The translations under genes were made by a program, and so were the position numbers. Shown piece after piece: positions 1-7,575 of a DNA stretch of 64,000 nt. The stretch lies in contig JACJYL010000002.1 of NCBI GenBank assembly GCA_020636105.1, forward strand, positions 1,392,001 to 1,456,000. The letters run 5' to 3'. This stretch comes from Lewinellaceae bacterium (GTDB lineage: Bacteria; Bacteroidota; Bacteroidia; Chitinophagales; Saprospiraceae). Every line of letters begins with the position of its first letter. The stretch's first letter is position 1. The notes under the pieces were generated by a model. The model made no database searches. It was not told where the DNA came from and was given only the letters and a program-made list of their open reading frames with translations.

Positions 1-2334
1 AAGCCGTTAACCCCCGAAGAAAAAAACCTGCTTACCCTGAGCAACGGCCGAAGTGATACCATCAATATTCTGAATTTCAATATTACCCTGGATGTCACCA
101 ACTTCAGCCAGGAAAAGATCACTGGCGCCTGCGAAATATTACTCACCCCCAAGGTGAATGAGGTGGATAAAATCACCCTTGACCTGCTGGCCTTTACCAT
201 AGATTCTATTGTCGGTCCTGACCATATTCCCCTGGAATATGCCTACAACGGTTTTCTTATAGACGTGACTTTTGGGGATACCCTGCAGATTGGTGACACT
301 ACTTCCCTGACGGTCTATTACAATGGTCACCCGGTGGTGGATCCTACCGGTTTTGGTGGATTTGATTTCCGCGATGGCATTGCTTACAATCTCGGTATCG
401 GATTGGGATCCAACCCTTATAACTATGGGCGCGGATGGTTCCCTTGTTTTGATAATTTTGTAGAAAGAGCGACTTACGATCTCAATGTGATCACTTACGG
501 CAACCGCAGGGCCTTTTGCATAGGCACTTTCCTGGGAGAGACAGACCTGGGGGATGACCATTGGCTGAGAAGTTACCGCATGGCCCAGGAGTTGCCCACC
601 TACCTGGTAGGAGTAGCCGTTGGAGAGTATGCCGTTCACCACAGTACCCACGAGGGTGCATACGGAACGATTCCGGTAGAATTGATCGGATTTGCAGGAG
701 ATACCACCAGTATAAAAAATTCTTTTGCCGAGTTAGGCAATGCTATTGACGCCCTGGAATATTGGTTCGGTCCTTACCAATGGGAAAGAGTAGGTTATGT
801 AATGACCTCCGTGGGTGCCATGGAACATTCCACCAGCATTGCCTTCCCCCTGTCTTCGGCTCTCAGTGGCGCTAATCCATCCCAAAACCGTTTGATGGCT
901 CATGAACTGGCCCACCACTGGTGGGGAAATATTACCACGTTAACCACCCCGTCGGATATGTGGATCAAAGAAGGGAATGCAGAATATGGTGCCCAACTGT
1001 TTACTGAATACGCTTTCGGGCCGGAATACTTTAAGGAGGTCGTCAAAGACAATCACAAGACAGTGCTCGAAGATGCTCACATTGATGATGATGGCTATTG
1101 GCCCCTTTCAGGCATACCCTATGAACATACTTACGGCACCCATTCTTACCAGAAAGGTGCTTCTATGATGCATAATCTTAGAGCTTACCTGGGGGACACT
1201 CTCTTTTCCTCCGGCATGACCTCTATCCTGAATTCCTTTCAATACGACGCGGTGGATGCCGCAGCTTTCAGAGATCACCTTACCAGCGTTACGGGTATTG
1301 ACATGACTTCTTTTTTTGACGACTGGATCTATGCTCCGGGTTATGCGGACTATGAGATCAATACGGTAGATGTAACCGAAAATGGAGATGTGTTCAACGT
1401 GGAAGTGGAAATTCAGCAAAAACTTTTGGCCGCCCCGCATTTTCATACCAATACGCCTATGGAAATCACTTTTTTTGATGAGAACCAGAATGCTCAAACA
1501 AAAAAATTCATGGTATCAGGTGAAATCAGCACAGCACAATTCACCCTCCCGTTTGCCCCGACTGTTCAGGTTTTAAACGACAATAACCTGCTCAACCTGG
1601 GGCGCACGCAAAACCGTTTTACGATTGAACAAACAGGCTTTACCAGTATAGACTACACTCATTTTTTTCAGTTCCAGGTAAAAGAAATCCAGAACCCGGT
1701 CATGATCAGTGTGGTGCATCATCTCACCGCCGCCGATCCGTCCGAAAGTCCTTACGTGGAGCAGGTTTCTTCCAGCCATTACTGGACGGTGAGTGGCTTC
1801 ACAGATGAATTTTTCAATGCAAAAGTCACCCTTCAGTACCAGGGACAAAATCAAAACTCCCTCGATTATGATCTTTTGGAAGAGACAGAAGAAAACCTCA
1901 TCTTATTGTGGCGCCCCACCCCGGAAGAGGCGTGGCAGGAATATCCTTATTACGATAAATTAATGCTCGGTTCCACTACTGACGGTAACGGGTTCATCAG
2001 AATGGAGCCCATGATGCTTGGAGAATACACCTTTGCCAATGGAGCATTTCCACTTGCCACTGCCAATATAGAGGAACCCTGCCAACTTTCTGTATTTCCC
2101 AATCCGGCAAGTAAAGCATTTTATGTGGAAGGGGCATTGCCCGGGGGAGAGGAAGCAAGGCTTGTCTTGTACAATGTTGAAGGGAAAGCCCTTAAAACAA
2201 GAACACTTTCCGGTTTGACGGATTTTTCGGAATTCATTGAATTAAACGACATCCCACAGGGCACTTATCTGATAAAATTGACCACAGCAACAGGGGATGA
2301 ACTGGCCAGTGAAAAAGTACTTGTAGTAGAATAA
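1..2334 (+). CDS. M1 family metallopeptidase with T9SS sorting domain (5' end cut by window)
   Basis: The frame is open from base 1, so the N-terminus lies outside the window; the first internal ATG at 154 is not a credible start. The zinc site of gluzincin aminopeptidases is complete: HELAH (codons from 901) followed 18 residues later by the third ligand Glu in WIKEGNAEY. The catalytic M1 domain is followed by a beta-rich region and ends in a typical type IX secretion C-terminal domain (about 80 residues, starting at VFPNPASK and ending in a KVLVVE strand). The protein is therefore predicted to be secreted through the outer membrane and attached to the surface or released, where it would trim peptides. 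It lies 5 bp before the next gene. Whether it is a true aminopeptidase or a protein-binding relative cannot be told because the GxMEN-type exopeptidase loop appears only as the variant GAMEHS. Confidence 0.9.
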   Translation, partial: KPLTPEEKNLLTLSNGRSDTINILNFNITLDVTNFSQEKITGACEILLTPKVNEVDKITLDLLAFTIDSIVGPDHIPLEYAYNGFLIDVTFGDTLQIGDTTSLTVYYNGHPVVDPTGFGGFDFRDGIAYNLGIGLGSNPYNYGRGWFPCFDNFVERATYDLNVITYGNRRAFCIGTFLGETDLGDDHWLRSYRMAQELPTYLVGVAVGEYAVHHSTHEGAYGTIPVELIGFAGDTTSIKNSFAELGNAIDALEYWFGPYQWERVGYVMTSVGAMEHSTSIAFPLSSALSGANPSQNRLMAHELAHHWWGNITTLTTPSDMWIKEGNAEYGAQLFTEYAFGPEYFKEVVKDNHKTVLEDAHIDDDGYWPLSGIPYEHTYGTHSYQKGASMMHNLRAYLGDTLFSSGMTSILNSFQYDAVDAAAFRDHLTSVTGIDMTSFFDDWIYAPGYADYEINTVDVTENGDVFNVEVEIQQKLLAAPHFHTNTPMEITFFDENQNAQTKKFMVSGEISTAQFTLPFAPTVQVLNDNNLLNLGRTQNRFTIEQTGFTSIDYTHFFQFQVKEIQNPVMISVVHHLTAADPSESPYVEQVSSSHYWTVSGFTDEFFNAKVTLQYQGQNQNSLDYDLLEETEENLILLWRPTPEEAWQEYPYYDKLMLGSTTDGNGFIRMEPMMLGEYTFANGAFPLATANIEEPCQLSVFPNPASKAFYVEGALPGGEEARLVLYNVEGKALKTRTLSGLTDFSEFIELNDIPQGTYLIKLTTATGDELASEKVLVVE

Positions 2335-2339
2335 GAAAT

Positions 2340-2738
2340 ATGGAATACTTTAAAATTGTTAATGTCCGTACCACAGAAGAAAAAATCCGGGAAGCTTTGA
2401 CGCTTGAAAATCTTGAGCAAATGAGCACCCAACTCATCCAACTCGGTCAGCCGGATGAAAGGGAAGTTTCTATTGGAAGCATTTGGGGTGAGTTCACCCT
2501 GAGTCGCGACATCATCAGGGGCGGCCTTCGATTTGCCCTCGTGGAATGCCCCAATGCTTTGGCCTGGACGGTCACCACAGGGTTCTCCCCTGCCCCGGAA
2601 TCCATCGTGCTTCATCTGACGATCAATCGGCAGCAAAAAAAACCTTCCTTTACGGAAGAGATCGAAGATTTTTTGGAGGATCAAAAGCAATGCCTTGAGG
2701 CTGTTTTTAACCGCAAGGATGCCGGGGTGCATGGTTAA
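2340..2738 (+). CDS. Hypothetical protein, 132 aa
   Basis: This is a small soluble protein with no signal peptide or membrane segment, starting only 5 bp after the stop of the secreted M1 peptidase, so the two are probably co-transcribed. The sequence is mixed alpha/beta with an acidic N-terminal half and a C-terminal helix rich in Glu and Lys (FTEEIEDFLEDQK). I do not recognise the family. The frame is intact and codon use resembles its neighbours, which supports a real gene. No function is proposed. Confidence 0.7.
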   Translation: MEYFKIVNVRTTEEKIREALTLENLEQMSTQLIQLGQPDEREVSIGSIWGEFTLSRDIIRGGLRFALVECPNALAWTVTTGFSPAPESIVLHLTINRQQKKPSFTEEIEDFLEDQKQCLEAVFNRKDAGVHG

Positions 2739-2841
2739 GTTTTTCCGGGATACAATCCGACCAGGTGGTCAACCTGTATTTTATTTTGCTGAAACACGAG
2801 GCCATTATTTTCAACTTAACTGCTGAATTCAACCTTTCTCT

Positions 2842-3351
2842 ATGTATCATTCAGAAGTCATAGCGCAACTCAAAAGGAACAAGGCCATTTTTGAACATCA
2901 ATTCAAAGGCCTCACCAACCTGCAATACAGCTGGAAACCTGCTCCGGAAAAATGGTGCCTGCTGGAAATCCTCTGTCATTTGCACGATGAAGAAGTGGAG
3001 GATTTTCGGGCCAGGGTAAAACATGTGCTGGAAACGCCGGAAGCTCCCATGCCTCCCATAGACCCCGAGGGATGGGTCACCGCAAGAAAATATGCTGAAG
3101 CTGATTTTGAAGAACGACTGGACGCCTTTTTGACAGAGCGTCAAAATTCCATCGACTGGCTGGAATCCCTCGAGGATCCGAAATGGACCAATGTTTACCA
3201 CCATCCTGCTTTGGGCGCCATGTCTGCTCAAAAGTTCCTGTCCAACTGGCTCACCCACGACCTCCTTCATTTTCGTCAGATTGGGAATGTGAAATTTTTC
3301 TACCTGCAATATATTACCGGGGAAGATTTGAGCTATGCGGGGAATTGGTGA
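2842..3351 (+). CDS. DinB-family protein, 169 aa
   Basis: The protein has the four-helix DinB/YfiT layout: an N-terminal helix, the segment WKPAPEKW typical of these proteins, then LCHLHDEE with the first metal-ligand His, and near the C-terminus THDLLHFRQI with two further His spaced as in the three-His metal site. DinB-superfamily proteins are often metal-dependent thiol transferases or hydrolases using bacillithiol or similar thiols, but most are uncharacterised. There is no signal peptide, so it should be cytoplasmic. The preceding gap of about 100 bp holds no recognisable promoter. The assignment to the superfamily is firm; the reaction is unknown. Confidence 0.8.
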   Translation: MYHSEVIAQLKRNKAIFEHQFKGLTNLQYSWKPAPEKWCLLEILCHLHDEEVEDFRARVKHVLETPEAPMPPIDPEGWVTARKYAEADFEERLDAFLTERQNSIDWLESLEDPKWTNVYHHPALGAMSAQKFLSNWLTHDLLHFRQIGNVKFFYLQYITGEDLSYAGNW

Positions 3352-3465
3352 GGCAGGCTAAGGACCTCGTTACAAAGATTCATTATAGTTTTTGAATAGG
3401 GGAATTTTACAAATTTTTCCTGGAAATTAAATTTCAAAACAGCCCTCCATCGCCCTGTGCTTTAG

Positions 3466-3491
3466 CCTGCCTGACGCCGCAGGAAGGCAGG
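3466..3491. repeat. CCTGCC-family palindromic repeat
   Basis: The sequence starts CCTGCCTGACG and ends GGAAGGCAGG, so the ends pair as a stem. Its reverse complement closely matches the elements at 14913-14940 and 14959-14986 and more loosely those at 14773-14797 and 59429-59452, marking a dispersed REP-like family. Confidence 0.75.
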
Positions 3492-3592
3492 CGCAGGAAA
3501 TACAAAAAAAACAAAGCTACAGGGCTTTCAGCCCTCTCTTATGGTCGTTTATTGGAGGCCTAAAGGCCTGGTTTTTGATGATATTTTACCCC

Positions 3593-3673
3593 GCGCTAAA
3601 GCACTGGGCAATCGAAATAGCGCTAAAGCACTGGGCAATCGAAATAGCGCTTAAGCACTGGGCAATCGAAATT
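3593..3673. repeat. 27-bp direct repeat, three copies
   Basis: Three head-to-tail copies of a 27-bp unit beginning GCGCTAAAGCACTGGGC follow one another exactly in phase. The second copy is identical to the first, the third differs by one base in the body (CTTAAG for CTAAAG) and in the last base. It resembles a slipped REP-like element rather than coding DNA. Confidence 0.9.
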
Positions 3674-3720
3674 TTATCTATAGCGGTTATTTTTGTGATA
3701 CGGGTAATAAACCTGTGATA

Positions 3721-4170
3721 TTAATCCCGTAGGATCATGGCCCTATGCGGAATATCATCCTCTAAATACTCCTCCCCAATGGGTTCAAATCCCAAATTGC
3801 GGTAAAAGCTTAACAGGTAACTCTGGGCGGAAATTTTGACGGGAGTATCTCCGAATAGTTTTTTTGCCCAAAGTAGCGCTTCCTGCATCAGTTGTTTTCC
3901 CCCGCCGGAGCGACGAATTTTAGCTGAAGTTACCACCCTGCCAATCGAGGCATACTCAGGATAGGATAAACCTTTGGGCAACAATCTCACATAGGCCAAA
4001 GCCTCCCCATTCTCATCCCAACTCACCAGGTGAAAAGATTCCTGATCCTTATCATCAGCATCCAGGTAGGGGCAATTTTGCTCTACCACAAAAACTTCCT
4101 GCCTTAATTTCATTATTTTATAAAGCTGTCCCAAAGAAAGCTGCTCAAAGGGAAGACATTGAAAATTCAT
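3721..4170 (-). CDS. ElaA-like GNAT N-acetyltransferase
   Basis: The 149-residue protein matches the ElaA branch of GNAT enzymes: it opens with a LYKIMKLRQEVFVVEQ helix, the YxDxDDKD segment, then strands ending in IGRVVT and the acetyl-CoA pyrophosphate loop written as RRSGGGKQLM, and finally the motif FYRNLGFEPIGEEYLEDDIPH. The family transfers an acetyl group from acetyl-CoA to an unknown acceptor in the cytoplasm. It is the last of a run of minus-strand genes; 48 bp separate it from the gene upstream. Family placement is good, substrate unknown. Confidence 0.85.
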   Translation of the reverse strand: MNFQCLPFEQLSLGQLYKIMKLRQEVFVVEQNCPYLDADDKDQESFHLVSWDENGEALAYVRLLPKGLSYPEYASIGRVVTSAKIRRSGGGKQLMQEALLWAKKLFGDTPVKISAQSYLLSFYRNLGFEPIGEEYLEDDIPHRAMILRD

Positions 4171-4218
4171 GCTCTTGCGTTTAAAAAGAAAATTCAGCCG
4201 TTTTTTGTTATTTTTCGA

Positions 4219-5694
4219 TCAAAATTCATAACATTTCACTCCGCGAAGACTTTTGTGCTTCCTGTTTGTTTTATGCCCCTTGCTGCGTCCTCCGAGCCCG
4301 AGATCAAAAGGATTAATCTTTACGGCAAAATAGAAATCAGATCCGGTAAAGGTAGTCTGCCTGAAAACACTGCCGAGATTACTTGTCCCAACAGTAAAGA
4401 AGGCCAATCGGGCAGCCAGCCCCACACGAACATCCTGCCAGTTATAAATCGACAATGGCAAGGCCGCGCCAAACCACCGGTGCTCAAAACGCGGGGTCAC
4501 GGCCAGCAAATTTCCCCGGCGAACGCCCACGCCTCCGAATGGAATACCCTGCACAACCGAAGCATTGACAAAAAAATTGGGCGTAAATGAATAATCGAAC
4601 TGAACACTTATTGCGCCAGGCAACCACATGCTAAATTGATCATCTACCAGTGAAAGGGTCGAATCCCCCAGCAACTGCTCACTAAAATAGCCTAATTTAG
4701 ATTCAAAAAACTCCGGATTTTCAATATTCTGAAACCCCTCAGTGGCCAGCACTACCGGCTCAGCAGAATTGACCAGGTGTTCTTTGGTATTTTTTGTGAA
4801 TTTTATTTTACCAATATCGATTAAAGAAGCTCCAATTTTCCAGGTATACCCGTCATCGTAATCCTTTACAGTGTACACAAATCCCAGGTCAAAACCGACA
4901 CCGCTTCCATTTCGTGAAACCTGGTAAGCATCCATACTGATATTTGAGGTCGTATATCCATAATTGAAGTTAACCGCGTTGGCCATCAAAGTATCACCGG
5001 GGATTTTGGTCAAAAGAAAATCCCGATCGTTATAAAGGAATGCACCATCATATCCCATGAGATATTTGGCCGTGGCGCCAATGGACAGTTCTCCGTCGCC
5101 TGCTTCTACCTGGTGCATATAATTCAGGCCTACTTCTGACCATGTCATAAAGCCGAGGCTAAATTTATTTACCTGAAAAGCTTCATAAAAAGGTCTTGCA
5201 AAATAAGGATAATAACTCAGGTTGTCCGTGATGCCGCTAGCACTTCCGGCTACGCGCATGGCCGTAGTCAATCCAATAGTGCTTGTTTCGTTGAGCCTGA
5301 CAAAAAAGGAGGGGCCCATCACATGACCGCTAACATTGGCAAAACGCTTTCTTCCATTATCGACAAAATCCTGGATAATGGCATTGGGTGCCAGTTCCGC
5401 AGGATCTTTCACATCGGGTCCATAAACGATATCGTCGAACGTAATTTTATTGAGATCAAGCAGGCGAAAAGGAGTAAGCTTGAAGTAATTATTTTCGAGA
5501 AAAAAAGCTCCTTCGGCGAGGTTAATATCCCATTGAAAAGGAGAGTTGGCATGGCCTGCAGGATTCAGCCAAACCGCATTGATCCCTGCATAATTATCCG
5601 TGTGAAATCCCAATTGTTCCTGGGCCCCAAGAGTGGTGGTGAATAAAAAAAGACTGCAAATAATGCACAGTTTGAACGGGGAGGACTGTTTCAT
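4219..5694 (-). CDS. DUF5723-like outer-membrane beta-barrel protein
   Basis: The protein (491 aa) begins with a clear signal peptide (MKQSSPFKLCIICSLFLF...TTLGAQ) and continues with long runs of alternating aromatic and polar residues and conserved N-terminal wording (YAGINAVWLNPAG) seen in DUF5723/PorP-like outer-membrane proteins. I place the start at 5694 rather than the ATG at 5724 because the upstream ten residues precede and spoil the signal peptide. It probably forms a beta-barrel in the outer membrane; no function is established for the family. It ends in FDLGLGGRSKG and a basic tail, which is a little unusual for a barrel, whose last residue is usually aromatic; here the last residue is in fact Phe. 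Confidence 0.75.
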   Translation of the reverse strand: MKQSSPFKLCIICSLFLFTTTLGAQEQLGFHTDNYAGINAVWLNPAGHANSPFQWDINLAEGAFFLENNYFKLTPFRLLDLNKITFDDIVYGPDVKDPAELAPNAIIQDFVDNGRKRFANVSGHVMGPSFFVRLNETSTIGLTTAMRVAGSASGITDNLSYYPYFARPFYEAFQVNKFSLGFMTWSEVGLNYMHQVEAGDGELSIGATAKYLMGYDGAFLYNDRDFLLTKIPGDTLMANAVNFNYGYTTSNISMDAYQVSRNGSGVGFDLGFVYTVKDYDDGYTWKIGASLIDIGKIKFTKNTKEHLVNSAEPVVLATEGFQNIENPEFFESKLGYFSEQLLGDSTLSLVDDQFSMWLPGAISVQFDYSFTPNFFVNASVVQGIPFGGVGVRRGNLLAVTPRFEHRWFGAALPLSIYNWQDVRVGLAARLAFFTVGTSNLGSVFRQTTFTGSDFYFAVKINPFDLGLGGRSKGHKTNRKHKSLRGVKCYEF

Positions 5695-5747
5695 GGCGAT
5701 GTAGATAGTTGTGATTATGTTCACCTCAAACGGTCAGGTTAAAGGTA

Positions 5748-6110
5748 TTATTTTATGATCGAAAAAAGCTCGGGCAAAAATACGAACAATCCTACAATTA
5801 TCGCAGTTATGGCGCTTATTAGAACCGCCGCCGCGGCTACGTCTTTCGCCTTTTCTGCCAAAGGATGAAACTCCGGTGAGACCAGGTCAGTGAGGGCTTC
5901 GAGGGCAGTATTAAAAGCTTCGGCGGCGAAGACAAAACCTATGCACAAAACAAGGGCGATCCATTGCCCCGGCTGGATAGAAAAGTAAAATCCAGCGGCT
6001 ATGACAAGCACCATGGCTACAAGGTGAATCCGGGCATTGGGCTCGGAGCGAAACATGGAAATGATTCCTTTGAAAGCAAATTTGAAACTTTTGATTCTTT
6101 TTCCTAACAT
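5748..6110 (-). CDS. dgkA: Diacylglycerol kinase family protein
   Basis: At 120 residues it has the normal length of the small prokaryotic diacylglycerol/undecaprenol kinases. It shows the family pattern: an N-terminal basic helix with GIISMFRSEPNARIH, three membrane helices, the central motif FVFAAEAFNTALEALTDLV with the catalytic and metal-binding Glu residues, and AEKAKDVAAAAVLI before the last helix. These inner-membrane enzymes phosphorylate diacylglycerol or undecaprenol with ATP, recycling lipid carriers. In Bacteroidota the undecaprenol substrate is as likely as diacylglycerol. It lies between the exported HIT gene and the DUF5723 gene on the same strand with short gaps, so an operon is likely. 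Confidence 0.9.
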   Translation of the reverse strand: MLGKRIKSFKFAFKGIISMFRSEPNARIHLVAMVLVIAAGFYFSIQPGQWIALVLCIGFVFAAEAFNTALEALTDLVSPEFHPLAEKAKDVAAAAVLISAITAIIVGLFVFLPELFSIIK

Positions 6111-6147
6111 ACACTATTGACTTTATCGGTTCCTATCCTTCCATTCC

Positions 6148-6603
6148 TCAATCCTTTTTAGGAATCATGGGGCTCAACTTTTCTCCTCCCAGCAGATGCA
6201 GATGAATATGGAACACACTCTGGCCCGCGTCTTCATTGGTATTCATACACAACCTGTACCCGCTTTCATCAATCCCTTTTTCTTTGGCAAGCAATTTCGC
6301 TACGTAATACATCTTTCCGATAAGGGGAATATCCTCTTCTTCGATATCATTGACAGTGGGAATTCTTTTTTTGGGAACGATCAAAATATGAACCGGAGCC
6401 TGAAGTTTCAATGGAAGGAAGGCAATGATGTCTTCATCCTCATACACAATGGTGGCAGGTAATTCCCGGTCCACGATTTTTTCAAAAGGAGATTTCTCCG
6501 ACAGTTTTTTTATTTTTTTCATTTCGTAATCTTCTCCCTGCCCGAAAGCGAAACCCGAAAACACCAGAAACAGTGAAATGGTCATTAAAATTTTCATATT
6601 CAT
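6148..6603 (-). CDS. HIT-family protein with predicted signal peptide
   Basis: Residues 1-21 (MNMKILMTISLFLVFSGFAF) look like a cleavable signal peptide ending GFAFGQ. From residue 38 the sequence is a normal Hint/PKCI-type HIT domain: KIVDRELPATIVYEDEDIIAF, the APVHILIVPKKRI strand, and the catalytic triad HIHLH at residues 132-136 followed by LLGG. HIT proteins hydrolyse nucleoside phosphoramidates and related AMP derivatives and are normally cytoplasmic, so the export signal is odd. The gene sits 21 bp after the YddG-like exporter and 37 bp before dgkA on the same strand. An alternative start at Met3 would not remove the signal; a shorter cytoplasmic start at Met28 (MKKIKKLSEKSPF) is possible and would give an ordinary HIT protein. 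Confidence 0.85.
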   Translation of the reverse strand: MNMKILMTISLFLVFSGFAFGQGEDYEMKKIKKLSEKSPFEKIVDRELPATIVYEDEDIIAFLPLKLQAPVHILIVPKKRIPTVNDIEEEDIPLIGKMYYVAKLLAKEKGIDESGYRLCMNTNEDAGQSVFHIHLHLLGGEKLSPMIPKKD

Positions 6604-6624
6604 TCTTTCTTTTATGAGAATTCT

Positions 6625-7518
6625 CTACCTCATCGATTTCCAGCTGATAAATGATCCTGTGACCAGGGCTATGCACCCGACCCATAACCGTGCATCGGGA
6701 AAAACGCCCAGATAAACGGAGCTTACCAGGGTAGAAAACAAAGGGGTCAAATAAGTAAACGGTAAAACTAATGCAATATCGCCTTTTTGCATAGACATTT
6801 CCCAGAAAGCATAGGCCAATACCGTCGTAAAACTCAAAAACAACACCTCCCCCAGCACTCCCCATCCCCATTGACTCTTTTCAGGAAATACCATACTGAG
6901 CAAAAGTAAAAAGACGCCGGTGATTAAAATATAAAAAGGCACATAACCGGCATCCTCCACACTTTTCCACAATCGCGTAAGATTAGAATAAAAGGCCCAC
7001 GAAAAGGCAGCGATCAGCCCGCAAAAATAGGCGATTGGATTGTCGATGATGTGCTGCAGAAAAACCGGCCAGCTAAAATTTCCCGAAGGAATGAGTACGA
7101 GGAAGATACCCACAAAAGCCAAAAGGGTTCCTGGAATCAACCCTAAAGTAACTTTTCGGGAAAAGATTAACAGGGACAATAAAATGGTCAGCCCTGGCCA
7201 AAGGTAATTGACCAGCCCCAGCTCTATGGCTTGAATCCTGTCTTTTGCAAGGCCTAAGGCCAGGAACAGGTTGAGTGTATAAATCAAAAAAAGGGAACCG
7301 GTGCTGAAAAAATATTTCACGGGAAACCGTTCCTTGCTGAAGACGAACTTATTTTGTGACCACCAATAGGTACACGCCAATATCCCTCCGGTAAGATAAA
7401 CTGCAGCTCCCGCAGTTACCGGCCCCAGTTGCTCGGATATACTGCGTACCAGGGCAACCGTAGCACTCCATAGAAAAACCGCTAAAAAACCGAAAAGGGT
7501 ATACTTGTTTAAACGCAT
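6625..7518 (-). CDS. yddG: EamA/DMT-superfamily exporter, YddG-like
   Basis: The 297-residue protein shows ten hydrophobic segments and the two EamA repeats of drug/metabolite transporters. Its start (FGFLAVFLWSATVALVRSIS, then LGPVTAGAAVYLTGG) and the motif NYLWPGLTILLSLL resemble the aromatic amino-acid exporter YddG more than generic EamA proteins. It would sit in the inner membrane and export aromatic amino acids or related compounds by facilitated diffusion or proton exchange. The symbol rests on recall of the family, not on a search. It is the first of a tight minus-strand group with the HIT and dgkA genes. Confidence 0.75.
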   Translation of the reverse strand: MRLNKYTLFGFLAVFLWSATVALVRSISEQLGPVTAGAAVYLTGGILACTYWWSQNKFVFSKERFPVKYFFSTGSLFLIYTLNLFLALGLAKDRIQAIELGLVNYLWPGLTILLSLLIFSRKVTLGLIPGTLLAFVGIFLVLIPSGNFSWPVFLQHIIDNPIAYFCGLIAAFSWAFYSNLTRLWKSVEDAGYVPFYILITGVFLLLLSMVFPEKSQWGWGVLGEVLFLSFTTVLAYAFWEMSMQKGDIALVLPFTYLTPLFSTLVSSVYLGVFPDARLWVGCIALVTGSFISWKSMR

Positions 7519-7575
7519 GTTTAAATTTTCAGATCATTCAAAGAGACACAGCTAAATGAACATCCTCCTAAACAT

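Larger units (their letters stand above)
3352..3720. other. Repeat-rich intergenic region
   Basis: This 369-bp gap between the convergent DinB and ElaA-like genes holds no credible gene. It contains a CCTGCC-family palindrome (3466-3491), a short inverted motif GGCCTAAAGGCC near 3556 and a 27-bp triplication (3593-3673). No insertion-sequence ORF is left. Confidence 0.7.

Noticed and set aside
139..651. Minus-strand open frame of 170 codons opposite the first M1 peptidase
   Set aside because: It is antisense to a conserved catalytic gene and its product shows no domain; the M1 frame is clearly the real one.
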